DNA from: Chrysaora quinquecirrha
Taxonomy: Eukaryota; Cnidaria; Scyphozoa; Semaeostomeae; Pelagiidae
Direction of reading: 5' to 3'
Length of the DNA stretch: 64,000 bases
Assembly (NCBI GenBank): GCA_014526335.1
Contig: JACTAT010000009.1
Location: 496,001-560,000 of the forward strand
The position numbers were made by a program, and so were the translations under genes. The number at the start of each line of letters is the position of its first letter. The stretch's first letter is position 1. The notes beneath the pieces were generated by a model. It had not been told where the DNA came from, ran no database searches, and was given only the letters and a program-made list of their open reading frames with translations. This document shows, in pieces, positions 9,701 to 22,500 of this stretch.

Positions 9701-12700
9701 GGATGGGTTTTTGTAAAATAAAATTACCTGAGGATGGGTCTAAAAAAACTCCACTGTCCACACAGCCCCACCAAATATGAAAGAGTGCCCCTCCCCCCGG
9801 GCACTAGACTTTAGGGGGATGTCAGTTAATAGGGGGATTATTTCACTGATGCATTAAGCACAGCCTTTGAGTTTTACGAAACTTCAAAATTGGGAGCAGA
9901 AACATTTTTGGAAATTATTAAAAGCTTTTTTTGTGCTACACTCCTCACAGTATAAACATCAGAAACGGATGGAAAAATTGACTAACAGGCATAATTTCTA
10001 TCCAGATGTAGATCAAAATGCACCGATCAGAACAGTGAAACTGAATTTGCATTGTATTCTAAACAGCAGTGCTTGCACTTGAAATCGTCACTATTATTTA
10101 TTTTAGGTTCCTCAGGACCTTGATGGAGTTGGACTCTCTAATACACAGGTTTGGTTAAATGCTGCTATTTCTGATAAATTCTTTATTGCTCGTTAGGCCC
10201 TGGCCAACGATCAAACATTGTTGGTCCAAAATTTGAGATTTGCTTGTCAAGCAATATGTTTGACCGTTTGGCCACGTCCATAAACATTGCTCTTCCAACA
10301 TTTTTTGTTTGCGTCAAGCAAAAAATGTTTTTGAACTTTTTCAAAAACATCACGCCACAAATTTTGTTACTTTTGCTTGTCAAGCAACATTTTTGAACGT
10401 GGCTAAACGGTTAAACAGTTCAAACCTTTAGGCCCTGGCCAAATGATCAAACACTGTTGATCCAACATTTGAAATTTGCTTGTCAAGCAAAATGTTTGAC
10501 CGTTTGGCCAGGTCTAAAACATTGCTTCTCCAACATTTTTTGCGTGCGTCAAGCAAAAATTGTTTTTGAACGGTCAAACATTTGTTGTAAAGCAAATTTC
10601 AAATGTTGGACCAACAATGTTTGATCGTTTGGCGAGGGCGTTATTCTACGTTCTTTATCATTATCTTATTAAGTGAGACTCCTTTCAAGAGCTGAGGCCC
10701 TGGTGATGATCAAAAATTATTGGTCAAACATTTGAGATTTGCTTTGCAAGCAATGTTTGACTGCTAGGTAACATTGCAAAACATTGCTTGACAAGCATAA
10801 GTTGCTTAGCAGTATTTTTGAAAGAAAGAGAAAAACAAAATATTAAGGTTGCAGTAAGCAAAACATATATTTAACGTCAACGTTCACTAACTTGACGAAG
10901 CGTTAAAACACTTTGTTTTAATGTTTGATCAGCAATGTTTGAGATTTTGGCCCAATTTCCAATCTTCATTGCTTTTCGTTGTTATTCTGATGAAGGGGTA
11001 ACAAAGGTGTTACTAAGTAAAACAAGTTTTTGGAGTCCTTGCGAGTCATAGCGGATTGCTTCCGATTTCCGCAACAGATCGACCTGTTTCTGCCGTACAA
11101 CTTTTCTGCGGTACTAGACGGTTGTTAAGATATTTAGGCTGTTAAAGACTACACTCTTCTCTCTATAAGAACCAAGAAATTTTCATTGAGGTTGGCTGTT
11201 TTTAAATTTTTGCCGTTTTTGAGCCTGAAATGCTCTTAATCTGTTCTTCATTCCTTGGTTACTTAGATATCTATATTTTTCTATGAATGTCTGGGGTGGT
11301 ACTAGGTTTGTGCGAAAATGCAGTATTCTTGTCTATTTGTTTGTTTTCCTGCTTTTTGCGCTTAGTCTGACTGTCTTAATTACATATTTAGCTGATATTC
11401 TTAGGGATTTAGAAAAGGCCAGCCTCAGCTTGTTCTTAGCTTGCTCTTAAAATCTGTGTTGAATCCAGGCTCGTGTTCTTGTAAAATCGTTCCTATAAAA
11501 AGAAAGAGTGTAATGCTGAAGTCAATCAAAGGGAATGAATGCAATAAATTTGTAACTTTCTGCCGTAAATGGCGGTTGTTAAGGTTTATTGGCTTTAAAA
11601 AAGTAATGCTGAAAGACAATCAAGAGGCAGTAATGCAATAAATTTGTAAATAAAGATGCCTTATCAATATGTTTTAGTATGCACGACTTGTTGAAATCGT
11701 TGGTGGTTATGACCTTGCTGTTGGAATCACACTTGGAGCTCATCAGGTAAGCATTTCTATCATGGTATGCATGATATGAGGCCCCCAAGGGGGGGGGGTG
11801 CAAAATCACGCGATCCCGCGCAATTTTTCGACGATTCACGCAATCGCGCACGATAAAACTTCATATTCACTTGCATCCGACTTCAGGTGTTGCTCTCCGA
11901 AATTTGGGCAGGATCAATATTCAGGGTGTTTAACATCGTATATCTAAAGGATTGGTTTTGAAAAACTCATTCCACGACGAGTTTGTAACAGGGAACACAC
12001 AAAATTAAGATTTTAGGGGATTTGATTAATTTATCAAATGATAGTATGACAGAAGTCTAAAAAGTAAGATGAAAGGAAACTATACTTACAAATATTAATA
12101 TCAATTTACTACAGATTACTATTAATCTTGTTTTTAAAAGAGGATAAAGAGGAAGCTTGCTTGGCCTTGCGACTAAGTTGCTTCCAAATTTTCGCTCTTC
12201 GAAATGCAAATGCTTTCTGCCCATTACTAGTTCTCATGAGTGGCAGTAGCAAGTCAGTTTCGGCATTTCTAAGGTTAATAGTACAGCACTCAGAGTCTCT
12301 GGTAAACAATTGCGAGAGATAATCAGGAGTAAGACTATGCTAAGAGATTTAAATACAATAGTAGCTGTCTGAGTTCTGATCTTATCCGTTAAAGATGGCC
12401 ATTGCAACTCTTCTATCATATCTTTATTTGCAAGAAAGACTTATGAAATACATTGGATAGAAATTCCTCTGACTCGTAATAAAGCATTTTTTTTCTATTT
12501 ATTCTTGGGTTCTGTAAATTAGCCATCTTATTCTGTGCTCATAAAACTTTGAGTTTCACGGGTCTTCCAGTAGCTATTGCGCCGATGCAAAAATATCTTA
12601 GAAGCGTTCAAAGTCATGTATCTTTAATTTTATTCTTTTTTCATTTAGTCGATTGGTTTCAAAGGAATTCTTTTATTTGGCAATGAAGAGCAAAAGAAGA

Positions 12701-15700
12701 AGTATTTACCTAAGGTAATTCTCGATGTTTTTGGCTATTCCAAGTAAAAAGATTGGCAGAAGCAATTTAGAAGCTTCATAGACTGTTTATATGACCGAAC
12801 GTTTCCCTTCTTCCAGCGTATAAGCTGGGCGATGAAATCTGGGCCTTCCATACTGGCCTTTGCAATCTCTAAGGAAATGATTCTTTTCTAATCAATCTTC
12901 ATACACGATACTCTTTCAGCAAATTGAAATACATTTTTGGGAATTTTTAGCCAGTTAGGGAATTACTTGTTCTAATACTGACTGGGTTAGACCCCATTTA
13001 AACGAGCAAAAATGAATCTAAAGTGGATCCGATCTACTTTTGGTACGGATAGGCCTTGCGTTTATACAAAATTCTTTTTTGGTCCGCGAACCGACCTACT
13101 TTTGGATCGCTTTGAAAAGCGTTCCAGTTCAATCCGATTTACTTCAGCATCGTGTAAACAGGTGGATCCGATCCAAAACTGGCTCTCTTCTAAAATATTA
13201 TTATAAATTGCTATAGAAATATTTCCGTAACCAGGCATGCTTCAATTGCTAGACCCAAAGTGGATAGGCCTATCCGTACCAAACTAGAACTTCTGGATCC
13301 GATCCACTTTTGCAGCATTCTTGTCTATATCTCTTTTGCTTTCTTTTTTTACGTTCAGTCTGACTGTCTTATTTACATATTTCGCTGATATTCCTAGGGC
13401 TTTTGAAAAGCCCAGCCTCAGCTTGTTCTTAATTTGTTCTAAAAATCTGGGCAAAATCCAGGCTCGTGTTCTTATAAAATTGTTCTTATAAAAAAAAGAG
13501 TGTAGAACAAGAACGAAGCTTGTAGCATGAAAATAGCAGCACTGAAGTTGCGTAACGGGAGTGCTTGATAACTTTCATTAATTCAGTAGAATATAATCAA
13601 AGGTTTTCAACTAATAGAAATATCTGTATTTCAGTCCATAAAAACTAATGCAAAGTTAAGTGATGATGGAAAGCATTGGATTCTTAATGGTGGTAAACTA
13701 TGGTATGTAGCTTAGGTCGTCTTTAGTCTTTTCTTATTGATGTTTACTTGCTTTGACAAGCTCTCAAGAGGCCTAACGTAAGTTATAGATTTCGTTGAAT
13801 ACTGAGACTTAATGTAAAAGGATTTTTTAGAAGTTCCGTGTTTTTTTACTTGTATACAACCGCAAGGGCTTGTAAGAATTTGGTCCCACTATAGGTCCTC
13901 TTTAGCCTTGTTGATTTTAACTTGCTTTGAAAAGCTGTAAAAGAGGTCTAACGAAAGTTATATATTTCGTTGAATGCTGAGACTTAATGTAAAAGGATTT
14001 TTTAGAAGTTCCGTGTTTTTTTTACTTATATACAACCGCAAGGGCTTGTAAGAATTTGGTCCCACTATAGTTTTCTATAGTTGAAGGCCATATGGAAACC
14101 AGCCTTCAGAGAATACGACCTTTTAGCTAGACGCCAGCGAACATTACGTCTTAAATACAGACATCAGACCACGCCTGACCACGCCTTTAACACTTGATGA
14201 CGTTGTCAACACTATATTGAATCCTAATTGGAAATGTTTCTTTCTTCAGGATCAGTAATGGTGGAATAGCCGATGTTTTCACTGTGTTTGCTCAGGTAAC
14301 TTGTCTAACTCAAATTTTGTTAATCTGGCAGATTCACGTAAATTTTTTGCGAAATGTGCTAAAAGCATGAAATTTTAATTCTTTACTGCAGACTGTTATA
14401 TATGTTTCGGCATCTATGTACATGCCTATCAGATACAGCATTTTGACAAATGTTGTTTGGGCTTTCTAGCTAACATCCAACAGACATTCTGAATACGATA
14501 TAAATTTTCGGTATTCTGAATACGATATAAATGCTCATCAAACATGGACGACACGCTAGCAACGCACAACTATGGTGGATACGCACTACTCTGATGGTTT
14601 ATTGTGCTGGATGTGGTCGTATTTTTCGTATTGTGGTGGATACGTCCTACTGTGTTGAGCTATTATACTTCATGTGGTGGTATTTTTTTGCATACTGTGG
14701 TGAATTTTGTATGCAAAAAAAATACAACTACATGCAGCATAAGAACCTACAACATCAAGCATAATAACCCACTCCAGTAGTGCGTATGCACCACAGTACG
14801 CAAAAAATACCACCACATCAAGCATAATAACCCACCACAGTAGTACAGTAGTGCGTATCCACAACAGTACTACCACATCAAGCATAATAGCTCACCACAT
14901 CAAGCATAATAACCCACCACAGTACTGCGCATCCACCACAGTATGCAAAGAATACCACCACAGTAGTGCGTATCCGCCACAGTAGTGCGTATTCGTTAGC
15001 GCGTGGATGCTAAAGTCATATAAAATCTTATTCAAAAGATAGATACTGTAAAATGAAGTCTCGTAGATGGGTTGGTGATGCTATATGTTGGCGAGTCACA
15101 GCACTGTCGAGAGTGGTGTCCGGCTAGGTTTAAGTTCGGGGCCCGGACTCTGAAGAGGCCATAAAAATTAGAATCATCTTAATGCTTCCTCCAAAATACC
15201 TTCGAAGGCTTCATATGATTAAATTACCCCAGGGCCGGCTCTGCTTCTCTACGGCCCTGGAGAGACTTAAATGTTCCATGTAAATAAGCCAATCTCTCTC
15301 TTTAGACATTGTAACGGAATCTTTCTAAAGCAATAAAATGAAAATTTTAGACTCCAGTTAAAGATGAAGAAACGGGTGAAACTAAGAACAAAGTCACAGC
15401 ATTTATTGTGGAAAGAGGATTTGGGGGAGTCACAAGGTAAGCCAATTTCGTTTTCTTTGTTTTCATACACTTTAATTTAAATTTGGTGCATTTATAACAA
15501 GATAAAACATGATAACATAACTGTGAAATACGTAATACGTTGATTAAGACAAACGAATTGAAAATACTGAGTGGTAGAGTTGTCGACCATGACCTACGAT
15601 GTGATTCTTTCAAGCTAAGGCCAAGTTATACAAAAGACTTGGTATGCATAGCTTAGCACTTAGCATGAAAAAGGTAGGAATGGGCTGGAGTGGGGAGACG

Positions 15701-18700
15701 TTTGAATTCGGCATAACATGAACCACGTTGCAAGCTGCACCGTTCACAAGTTCTACTGAAGCCTTATTCCAAGCTCAGAGAAATATTTGTGGTCAAGCTT
15801 CTTTATTTTTGCTAAACCCTGGCATATTTTTAGATCTTAATCATATAGACAAGATAGGTTGCAAATCAACTGGATATCTTTTGGATTCCGTACAAAATCT
15901 AGCAAAGGTTTTGAAATTAAGCTTGCTGTGATTTTTAACAGTTAATCATTCTTTCTCTAGTGGTCCACCTGAAAGGAAAATGGGCATCAAAGCATCAAAC
16001 ACGGCAGAGGTAAGAGGCATTGATAATGATTTAACTGATGCTTCTGTCCTAATTTCACCTTTCGATTTGAGTCGCAATCTGTTTATCGGCCATACACCTT
16101 GAATTTGTTAGCATTTTAGAAAGCGAGATGGGGTGTGGGTGAAACGTCATTTTGACGGTTTTGAAACTTCATCGTTTACCAAATCAGAAATCCTAGTGCA
16201 AGTTAAATGAAAATATCCACGTTTACCGTTTCTTCTCTCGTGATTTTGATTCCCAAAACTCAAAATATGAATTTTAAAGTGTCCTCAGTCATTCATGTAG
16301 AGATGGAATTTGATTACGCCCTCCCAAGACAGCATAGAGCTTCCAAGACAGACTCTGCTCTATCGCATCGTAAAATATTTCGTCGGAAAATAACGTGTAT
16401 GCTCTGCTCTTTAGATTTTTCTTAATGGTCTGTTTATTCTCTTTGTTTGTTATTCAGGTCAACTTTGATGAAGTGAAAGTTCCAGTGGAGAATGTTTTAC
16501 ATGGTGAGTCTGACCAAATAATTGTTGCAATTTAGAAGATCATTTTAGTAGTACAGTTTCGTGTAAGGTCCCCGTCCACGGCGTTTATTTCAATAAGGCT
16601 TAATTGTTTTTTAAGAATATGGTGTCTTACTAAGTGGCATTAGTTACAGTTGTGGCACTCAGTATGAGTCAATTTGATCATGTAGAAAACTGATGGAATT
16701 AAGACACTAGATATTTGATTTCATCAGACTTTCTTTCGACCATATCGCTCTAACTTTCTGAACAATCTAATGCTTAGATGATGTTAAATTTACTGATGAA
16801 TGGTTCGTTGATTTGCTGATAATTAATGATTCGATTTTGATTAATAATTTGATGATGATTATTGATTCGATGATGATCAATGATTCAATGATGAATAATG
16901 ATTCAATGAATATTAATCATTCAATGAATATTAATGATTCAATGGTGATCAATGGTTCGCTGATTATTAATGATTCGATGATGATTATTGATTTGATGAT
17001 GATCAATGATTCAATTATGATTAGTGACTCGATGATGATTAATGCTTCGATGATTAATGATTCGATGATGATTGATGACTCGATGATGATTATTGATTTG
17101 AAGATGATAAGTGATTCAGTTATGATTAGTGCTTCGATGATGGTGATCTTCAATCTCTTATCAGGTGTTGGCGATGGATTCAAAGTCGCAATGAATATTC
17201 TCAATAATGGAAGATTTGGCATGGCTGCTGCCCTGTCTGGAACCATGAAGAGTCTTATCACAAAAGCTGTAAGATGATTTAAAATCATTGATTCATATTT
17301 TTGAAAAAATTATTTCTTATAGTCTCCATGATTCCTTTGAGCCCTCAGCATTTCTTGGAATATTGAGCCCTCAGCATTTCTTTTAGGATACTTTGTCCCA
17401 TATAGCTAAGATTTATTAATTCGTATTTTCAGGCGGACCATGCAGCAAATCGGGTACAATTTGGAAAGAAGATCAGTGAATTTGGTGTTATTCAAGAGAA
17501 AATTGCGAGAATGGCAATGAAGCAATATGTAACAGAGGTAACCTTATATCACAGATTTCAATGCCTGCCAAAAGTGTTGGAACGCCTGTGCTAAAATTCT
17601 ATTCTACTGCCTGCTATCCTTTCACCTCCCCCACCTCCCCCTTGAACAATGTTGTCAAGGACTGAAATATTCCTGCTAATTCCAGTCTAGCACGACTGCT
17701 AACAGAATTATCAATAGCCTCAACATTGTATGAGGGGGAGGGGGGGTTGTTTCTCTTCAATATGCTAGGTTTACGAAAAGGACAGTGATTGAAACGAAGA
17801 ACCTAGCGCGCCATTTGGCAGCCACTGTTGCCCTGTAATTCGCCTTACATGTTTTGAACAAGCAACTTGGGCTGGGATCACATAAATGTAAAGCAACTTT
17901 TGGGCTTAGCAAAAAAGCTGTAAGCAACTTTTCAACAAGTGATATGTTGCAGTTGATAACCTTTTACTTCAAATCGTTTTGTTATCATTAAGGTATATCT
18001 TGCAAATTTGAACTACCATTTTAGCAGGAAAAACACCAAAACTTGGCTCTTTTATAACAAGAAGCACTTTAAGTATTAACAGAAAATGCTAGACTTAAGC
18101 AACCCATATCCAACTCTGAGGGATGAAGTCGTCTCTGAGTCAAGTTACTTACTGGAAAAAGAGTGTATAGTATTCCATTATGAAAATGGTAAAATGGATA
18201 GAAAGCACAATCTGAAATTTGTCCAAACAATGCAACATCTGGAAGCAACATTGCATGCAACATTTGTATCAATCCCGATGTTGCGTCGTTTGGTCACCCA
18301 CGTTGTAGCATGGAACAATTATTGCACGGGTTATTGACGGTCAAAATTTGTTGTATACACAAATTTGTACAGTGTGCCTCCCATATTCAGTACTTCCCTT
18401 TTATTAAGTTCTTGACAAACACATCTAGCAATTACATTCGTGAATGCATAAAGTGAATGCTTCTCGATTAGTTTGGTGGTTTGAGTTTTGATTGAATCCT
18501 AATCCTGGTGTATTTGACCGTTTGACAGCCCTGTCTAACATTTCAACCAACATATTTATGTATGAGAATGCGTATTAATCTGGAGTTTGGTGTATATGTT
18601 CCTCGGGGAATGTAGCAAGGGGGGGGTGATACCCAGTGCAAAATATTGGAAAGATAACCCCACTTCTCTCTACATTTTATTAAATATACCTAATATCTTT

Positions 18701-19487
18701 CAGTCAATGGCTTATATGGTCAGTGCAAACATGGATATGGGTATAAAAGATTTCCAGATTGAAGCAGCCATTAGCAAAGTATATGCATCGGTAAAAAGTG
18801 ATTTTCATTCTATAATTAAATTTATTAGCGTTGGCTAAACACCATACAACAGGTACATATGATTCCCTGATTCCCCATTGAATATTTCTGCTCAAAAGAC
18901 TTTCTCTACTTAATCTCAAACATCCAATCCTCTTAGAATTTTATGAATACTCTTGATCTAGAATAAAGGGATGCAGTATGTGGAATTGCATTTTGTCCCA
19001 GCTACTAAGCTAAACCGAATACTGTGGCTGCACTGTTTTTTATAAGAAACCTCTTAAAAGACACTCGACACGCCCTTTGTAAATTTCGAGAAACACTAGC
19101 TACCATAATTAGTGCACCGCATTTTCGTATTATAAATAAGTGTGCTCGTTTACTGACCATGGGAGGATAAGCAACTTTTTTTATTGTAAGCCAAGGAACA
19201 GTTTAATTATAATAGAAATTACTTTTTCCTTTTATTTATCTTGGATTTTTTCTGTCCGAAGGAAGCTGCTTGGGAATGTGCAGACGAAACCATTCAGGTA
19301 AATTTGTTTTCACTACATGCAGGGTTTTCTTTTTGTATCATGATCATCTTTATCATCATTATCATTAGTCATACTCATGGTCATTATCACCATTTTCATC
19401 GCTATTATCATCACTATCGTCTTCATCGTCTTCATTATAACCACTGTCGTCATCACCTGTACAACCATCGTCATCATCATCATTACT

Positions 19488-19528
<41 letters not shown>

Positions 19529-22500
19529 AATCACCATCATTCACCATCCACCATCGCAATCACCATTCAGAATCACCATCAGCATCATAATCATCATCAT
19601 CACCATCATTCACCATCACCATCGCAATCACCATCAGAATCACGATGATCATCATAATCATCATCATCATAATCATCATCATAATCATCACCACAATCAT
19701 CATCGTCATCATCGTCATAATCATCATCGTCGTCATCATCTTCATCATCATCATCATCCAGTATCAGTTATTTCGCTGAGTCGGGCAAACAGCGCCCAGT
19801 ATAACGTTGTAAACAATGTCAAGTGAAAGTAAAAAGGGGGTATTACCATGAAAAGGGTTATTTATATTCAATGGTAACTTTCTACCCTTTTATCTCGACT
19901 CCCTTACAATTTATATTCAAGTATCCCCCCTACTGTTTTTTCCAATCCATTTTCCAACTGTTTTTTGCTTCTTTTGTAGATACTTGGAGGAATGGGTTAC
20001 ATGAAGGTAATATAGCCTTTTCTCATTTATGCCCTTTTCTGCATTAACACCCTTGCTGCATTAACTGTGGTAGCCCATCTCCTACAACAATGTATTTTAT
20101 CCTTTATTTTATCCTATAGACTTTGCTTCTACATGGGTGATCAATTGATGATTTTTTCTATTCTTCTATAGGATTGTGGAGCAGAACGTGTTATGCGAGA
20201 CTTGAGAATTTTCAGGATATTCGAAGGCACAAATGACATCCTTCGTCTTTTGTATCTCTTACCGGCTTGCAGGTTAGTGTTTAATTTGATTGGTTTGCTT
20301 GATTGATTGATTGACTGATTCTTTGATTTATTTATTGATCGGTTGATTGCTTGGTAACTGGAGTTGTTATTTCGTCAGTCCCCACTTCATTTGTATATTA
20401 ACTGATTGAATAAGGAGTTTGTTAGTTTGTCAGTTTTTTGGTTAAAATAATTTGGCCAGGACCTAATTATTAGTCCGCTATACAACTAATCATTTTTCTT
20501 TCAATATTTTTCAATTAGTATATTGCTTTGTTTTAAGTAGTATATTTATTTATTAGGACATTGGATAACTTGTTTTTAAGCAGTTTTTAGTTTGTTATGT
20601 TTTTGTTTGTTTGTTAGTCTCTGGCCAAACGATCGAGCATTGTTTGTCCAACATTTGAAATTTTTCTGTCAAACAAAAAATGTTTGACCGTTGGCCACAT
20701 CGCGAAACAATGCTTGTAAAACAATTTTGCTTGCATCAAAGAAAATGCTTGCATCATTTTCGCTTGCATCAAAGACCATGCCACAAATTCTGCTTATTTC
20801 TGCTCGTCAAGCCTTTTTTGTGATGTGGCCAGAGCCAGACGTTCAAACATTCCTTTGTAAGCAAATTTCAAATTTTTGATAAACAATGTTGGATAGCTTG
20901 GCGAGGGTCTTAGTTTTTTTTATTTCATTTATCATAGTTCACTATGCCTATACCTTGTGTTTGGCTATCAATTCACCGGTTCTGCCCTTTGCTTTGCAGA
21001 ATGCTGGAAAACATTTGCGAGAATTACAGAAAAAGTTACAGAACCCTCTTGGAAATTTCAACCTGTTGGTTGAGGAAGGAGTAAAAAGATCAAAAAGGTC
21101 AGGTTTCATATTTTGCTCTTCAAGGTATGAATGATACTCTGAAGAAGCCTTGCTTGGCTAGGCCATATATTAACACTGAAAAATATAGTTATATTTTGTT
21201 GGTGGTTTTGTGTAACTTTATCTATGATTCAACTCTTCGCCGCAAGAAGCAATAAGCTGCTCTACGCAAGCTGCAAGTAAAGTGATCTTTTCTTTTTTTT
21301 CTGTTAAAATATTTCTATTTATCCTATCTTCATTTGCATTTTTTGATTATATTTTAACTTCTTTCTACAGGTTAGCTGGTTTAACCACTGGTCCCCAATT
21401 TGCTACATTTGTTCATCCATCTCTAAGAGAATGTGCTGAGTGGGTAAGTTTTTTACGCATATGAATATCGTAGTTGATACTGAATGTGATGCGACCTTTT
21501 TTCTATATTTGGGGGGTAACTCCCATATGCATGGTTAAGGGATGTGCCATTTTCGAGGAACCTTTTTTAGGGTGAAAATTTAATTTTGGGGTATCTAATT
21601 TGCAAAATTACAAATTTCGGGCATCATTTTCGCCAAGATGATCAATTTTGATAAAGTCGCAATAACTGCCAAATAAATTTCAGCTGTCTAATTCTAAAAA
21701 AGACTTTTGAGTATTTCTATGTATGATATTCGTATTTCTTGGTGAACTTTGGGGTATACTTTTTATAATTTTCATAAATTGTGGAGTCAAATTTTTATTA
21801 CGAAATGGCACACCCAGTCACTGATCTATTGAAGTAACCCCCCCCCTGAATACGGGTCAGAAGTAACCTTCTGTATCTCAAGCTGATAATAGCCTGTAGG
21901 TGTCTCCTAATACTGCATCACAACAACAATTTTGAATTTTTATCTTTTCTCAAAGACTGATTCAATATATTTCTTCAACAGACATCAACCTCGATTGGGC
22001 TTTTTGGAGTAACTTCTGAGGCACTTTTAATCAAATATGGAAAACGTATAGTAGGTAGGTCTACACTTGTTCGCCTTTTGTCCTTGAAAAAGGTGTCATG
22101 CTCTCAGGCTCCAAATGCGTCTCCTGAAATTCCTGAAATTAGACATGATAGTCACCACTTATCAAGACAAGCCTTTGATATTTAGTAGGGCAACGTTTCG
22201 GGAGAGATCCGTCTCCCATCATCGGGCAATGAGAAATGTGGTTTCTTTCCTGTTTATTGCAAAGGTCGGATCGAAAGGTGTGAAATTGACCGGACCTGCG
22301 AGGAAGCTCGGATCTTTTTGGCGCTCAATTTCTAAAATTTGTGGCGCCAAAATTGCGTTCAGTGCAACTTTTGATGTTATTCAACCAGATTTCTGGGATT
22401 TAGTAAGATACTTGATTAAACAAGGAGTTGATAGAACCGAATGAATGCTTTCTTTAACAAGCCTGTTTTTCCAGTTCTTATCCTCTTCAATCACTGAAAT

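Larger units (their letters stand above)
12715..13634 (+). other. ACADVL intron lacking an expected exon
   Basis: The exon before ends ...KKKYLPK and the exon after begins SIKTNAKL, both in phase 0. In the family about 22 residues (LASGE...CLTEP...GSDAA) lie between. All forward frames of these 920 bases were read and no such peptide was seen. The interval instead holds a foldback element (13018-13304) abutting a truncated family-B MITE. Confidence 0.7.

Noticed and set aside
14545..15005. CRISPR-like array of short repeats
   Set aside because: Units have no unique spacers of constant length, the host is a eukaryote, and the array lies in a foldback element.
16813..17277. 154-residue frame joining a repeat to ACADVL residues
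   Set aside because: The first two thirds are the degenerate GAT-type repeat; only 17165-17268 is a real exon.
19241..19826. His-rich and Ile-rich frames of 135-149 residues
   Set aside because: Translations of the ATC microsatellite; the true coding part here is only the 36-base ACADVL exon 19262-19297.
22115..22444. 109-residue plus-strand frame in ACADVL intron 22
   Set aside because: No family recognised, contains repeat-like ACGTTTCGGGAGAG sequence, and lies wholly within an intron.
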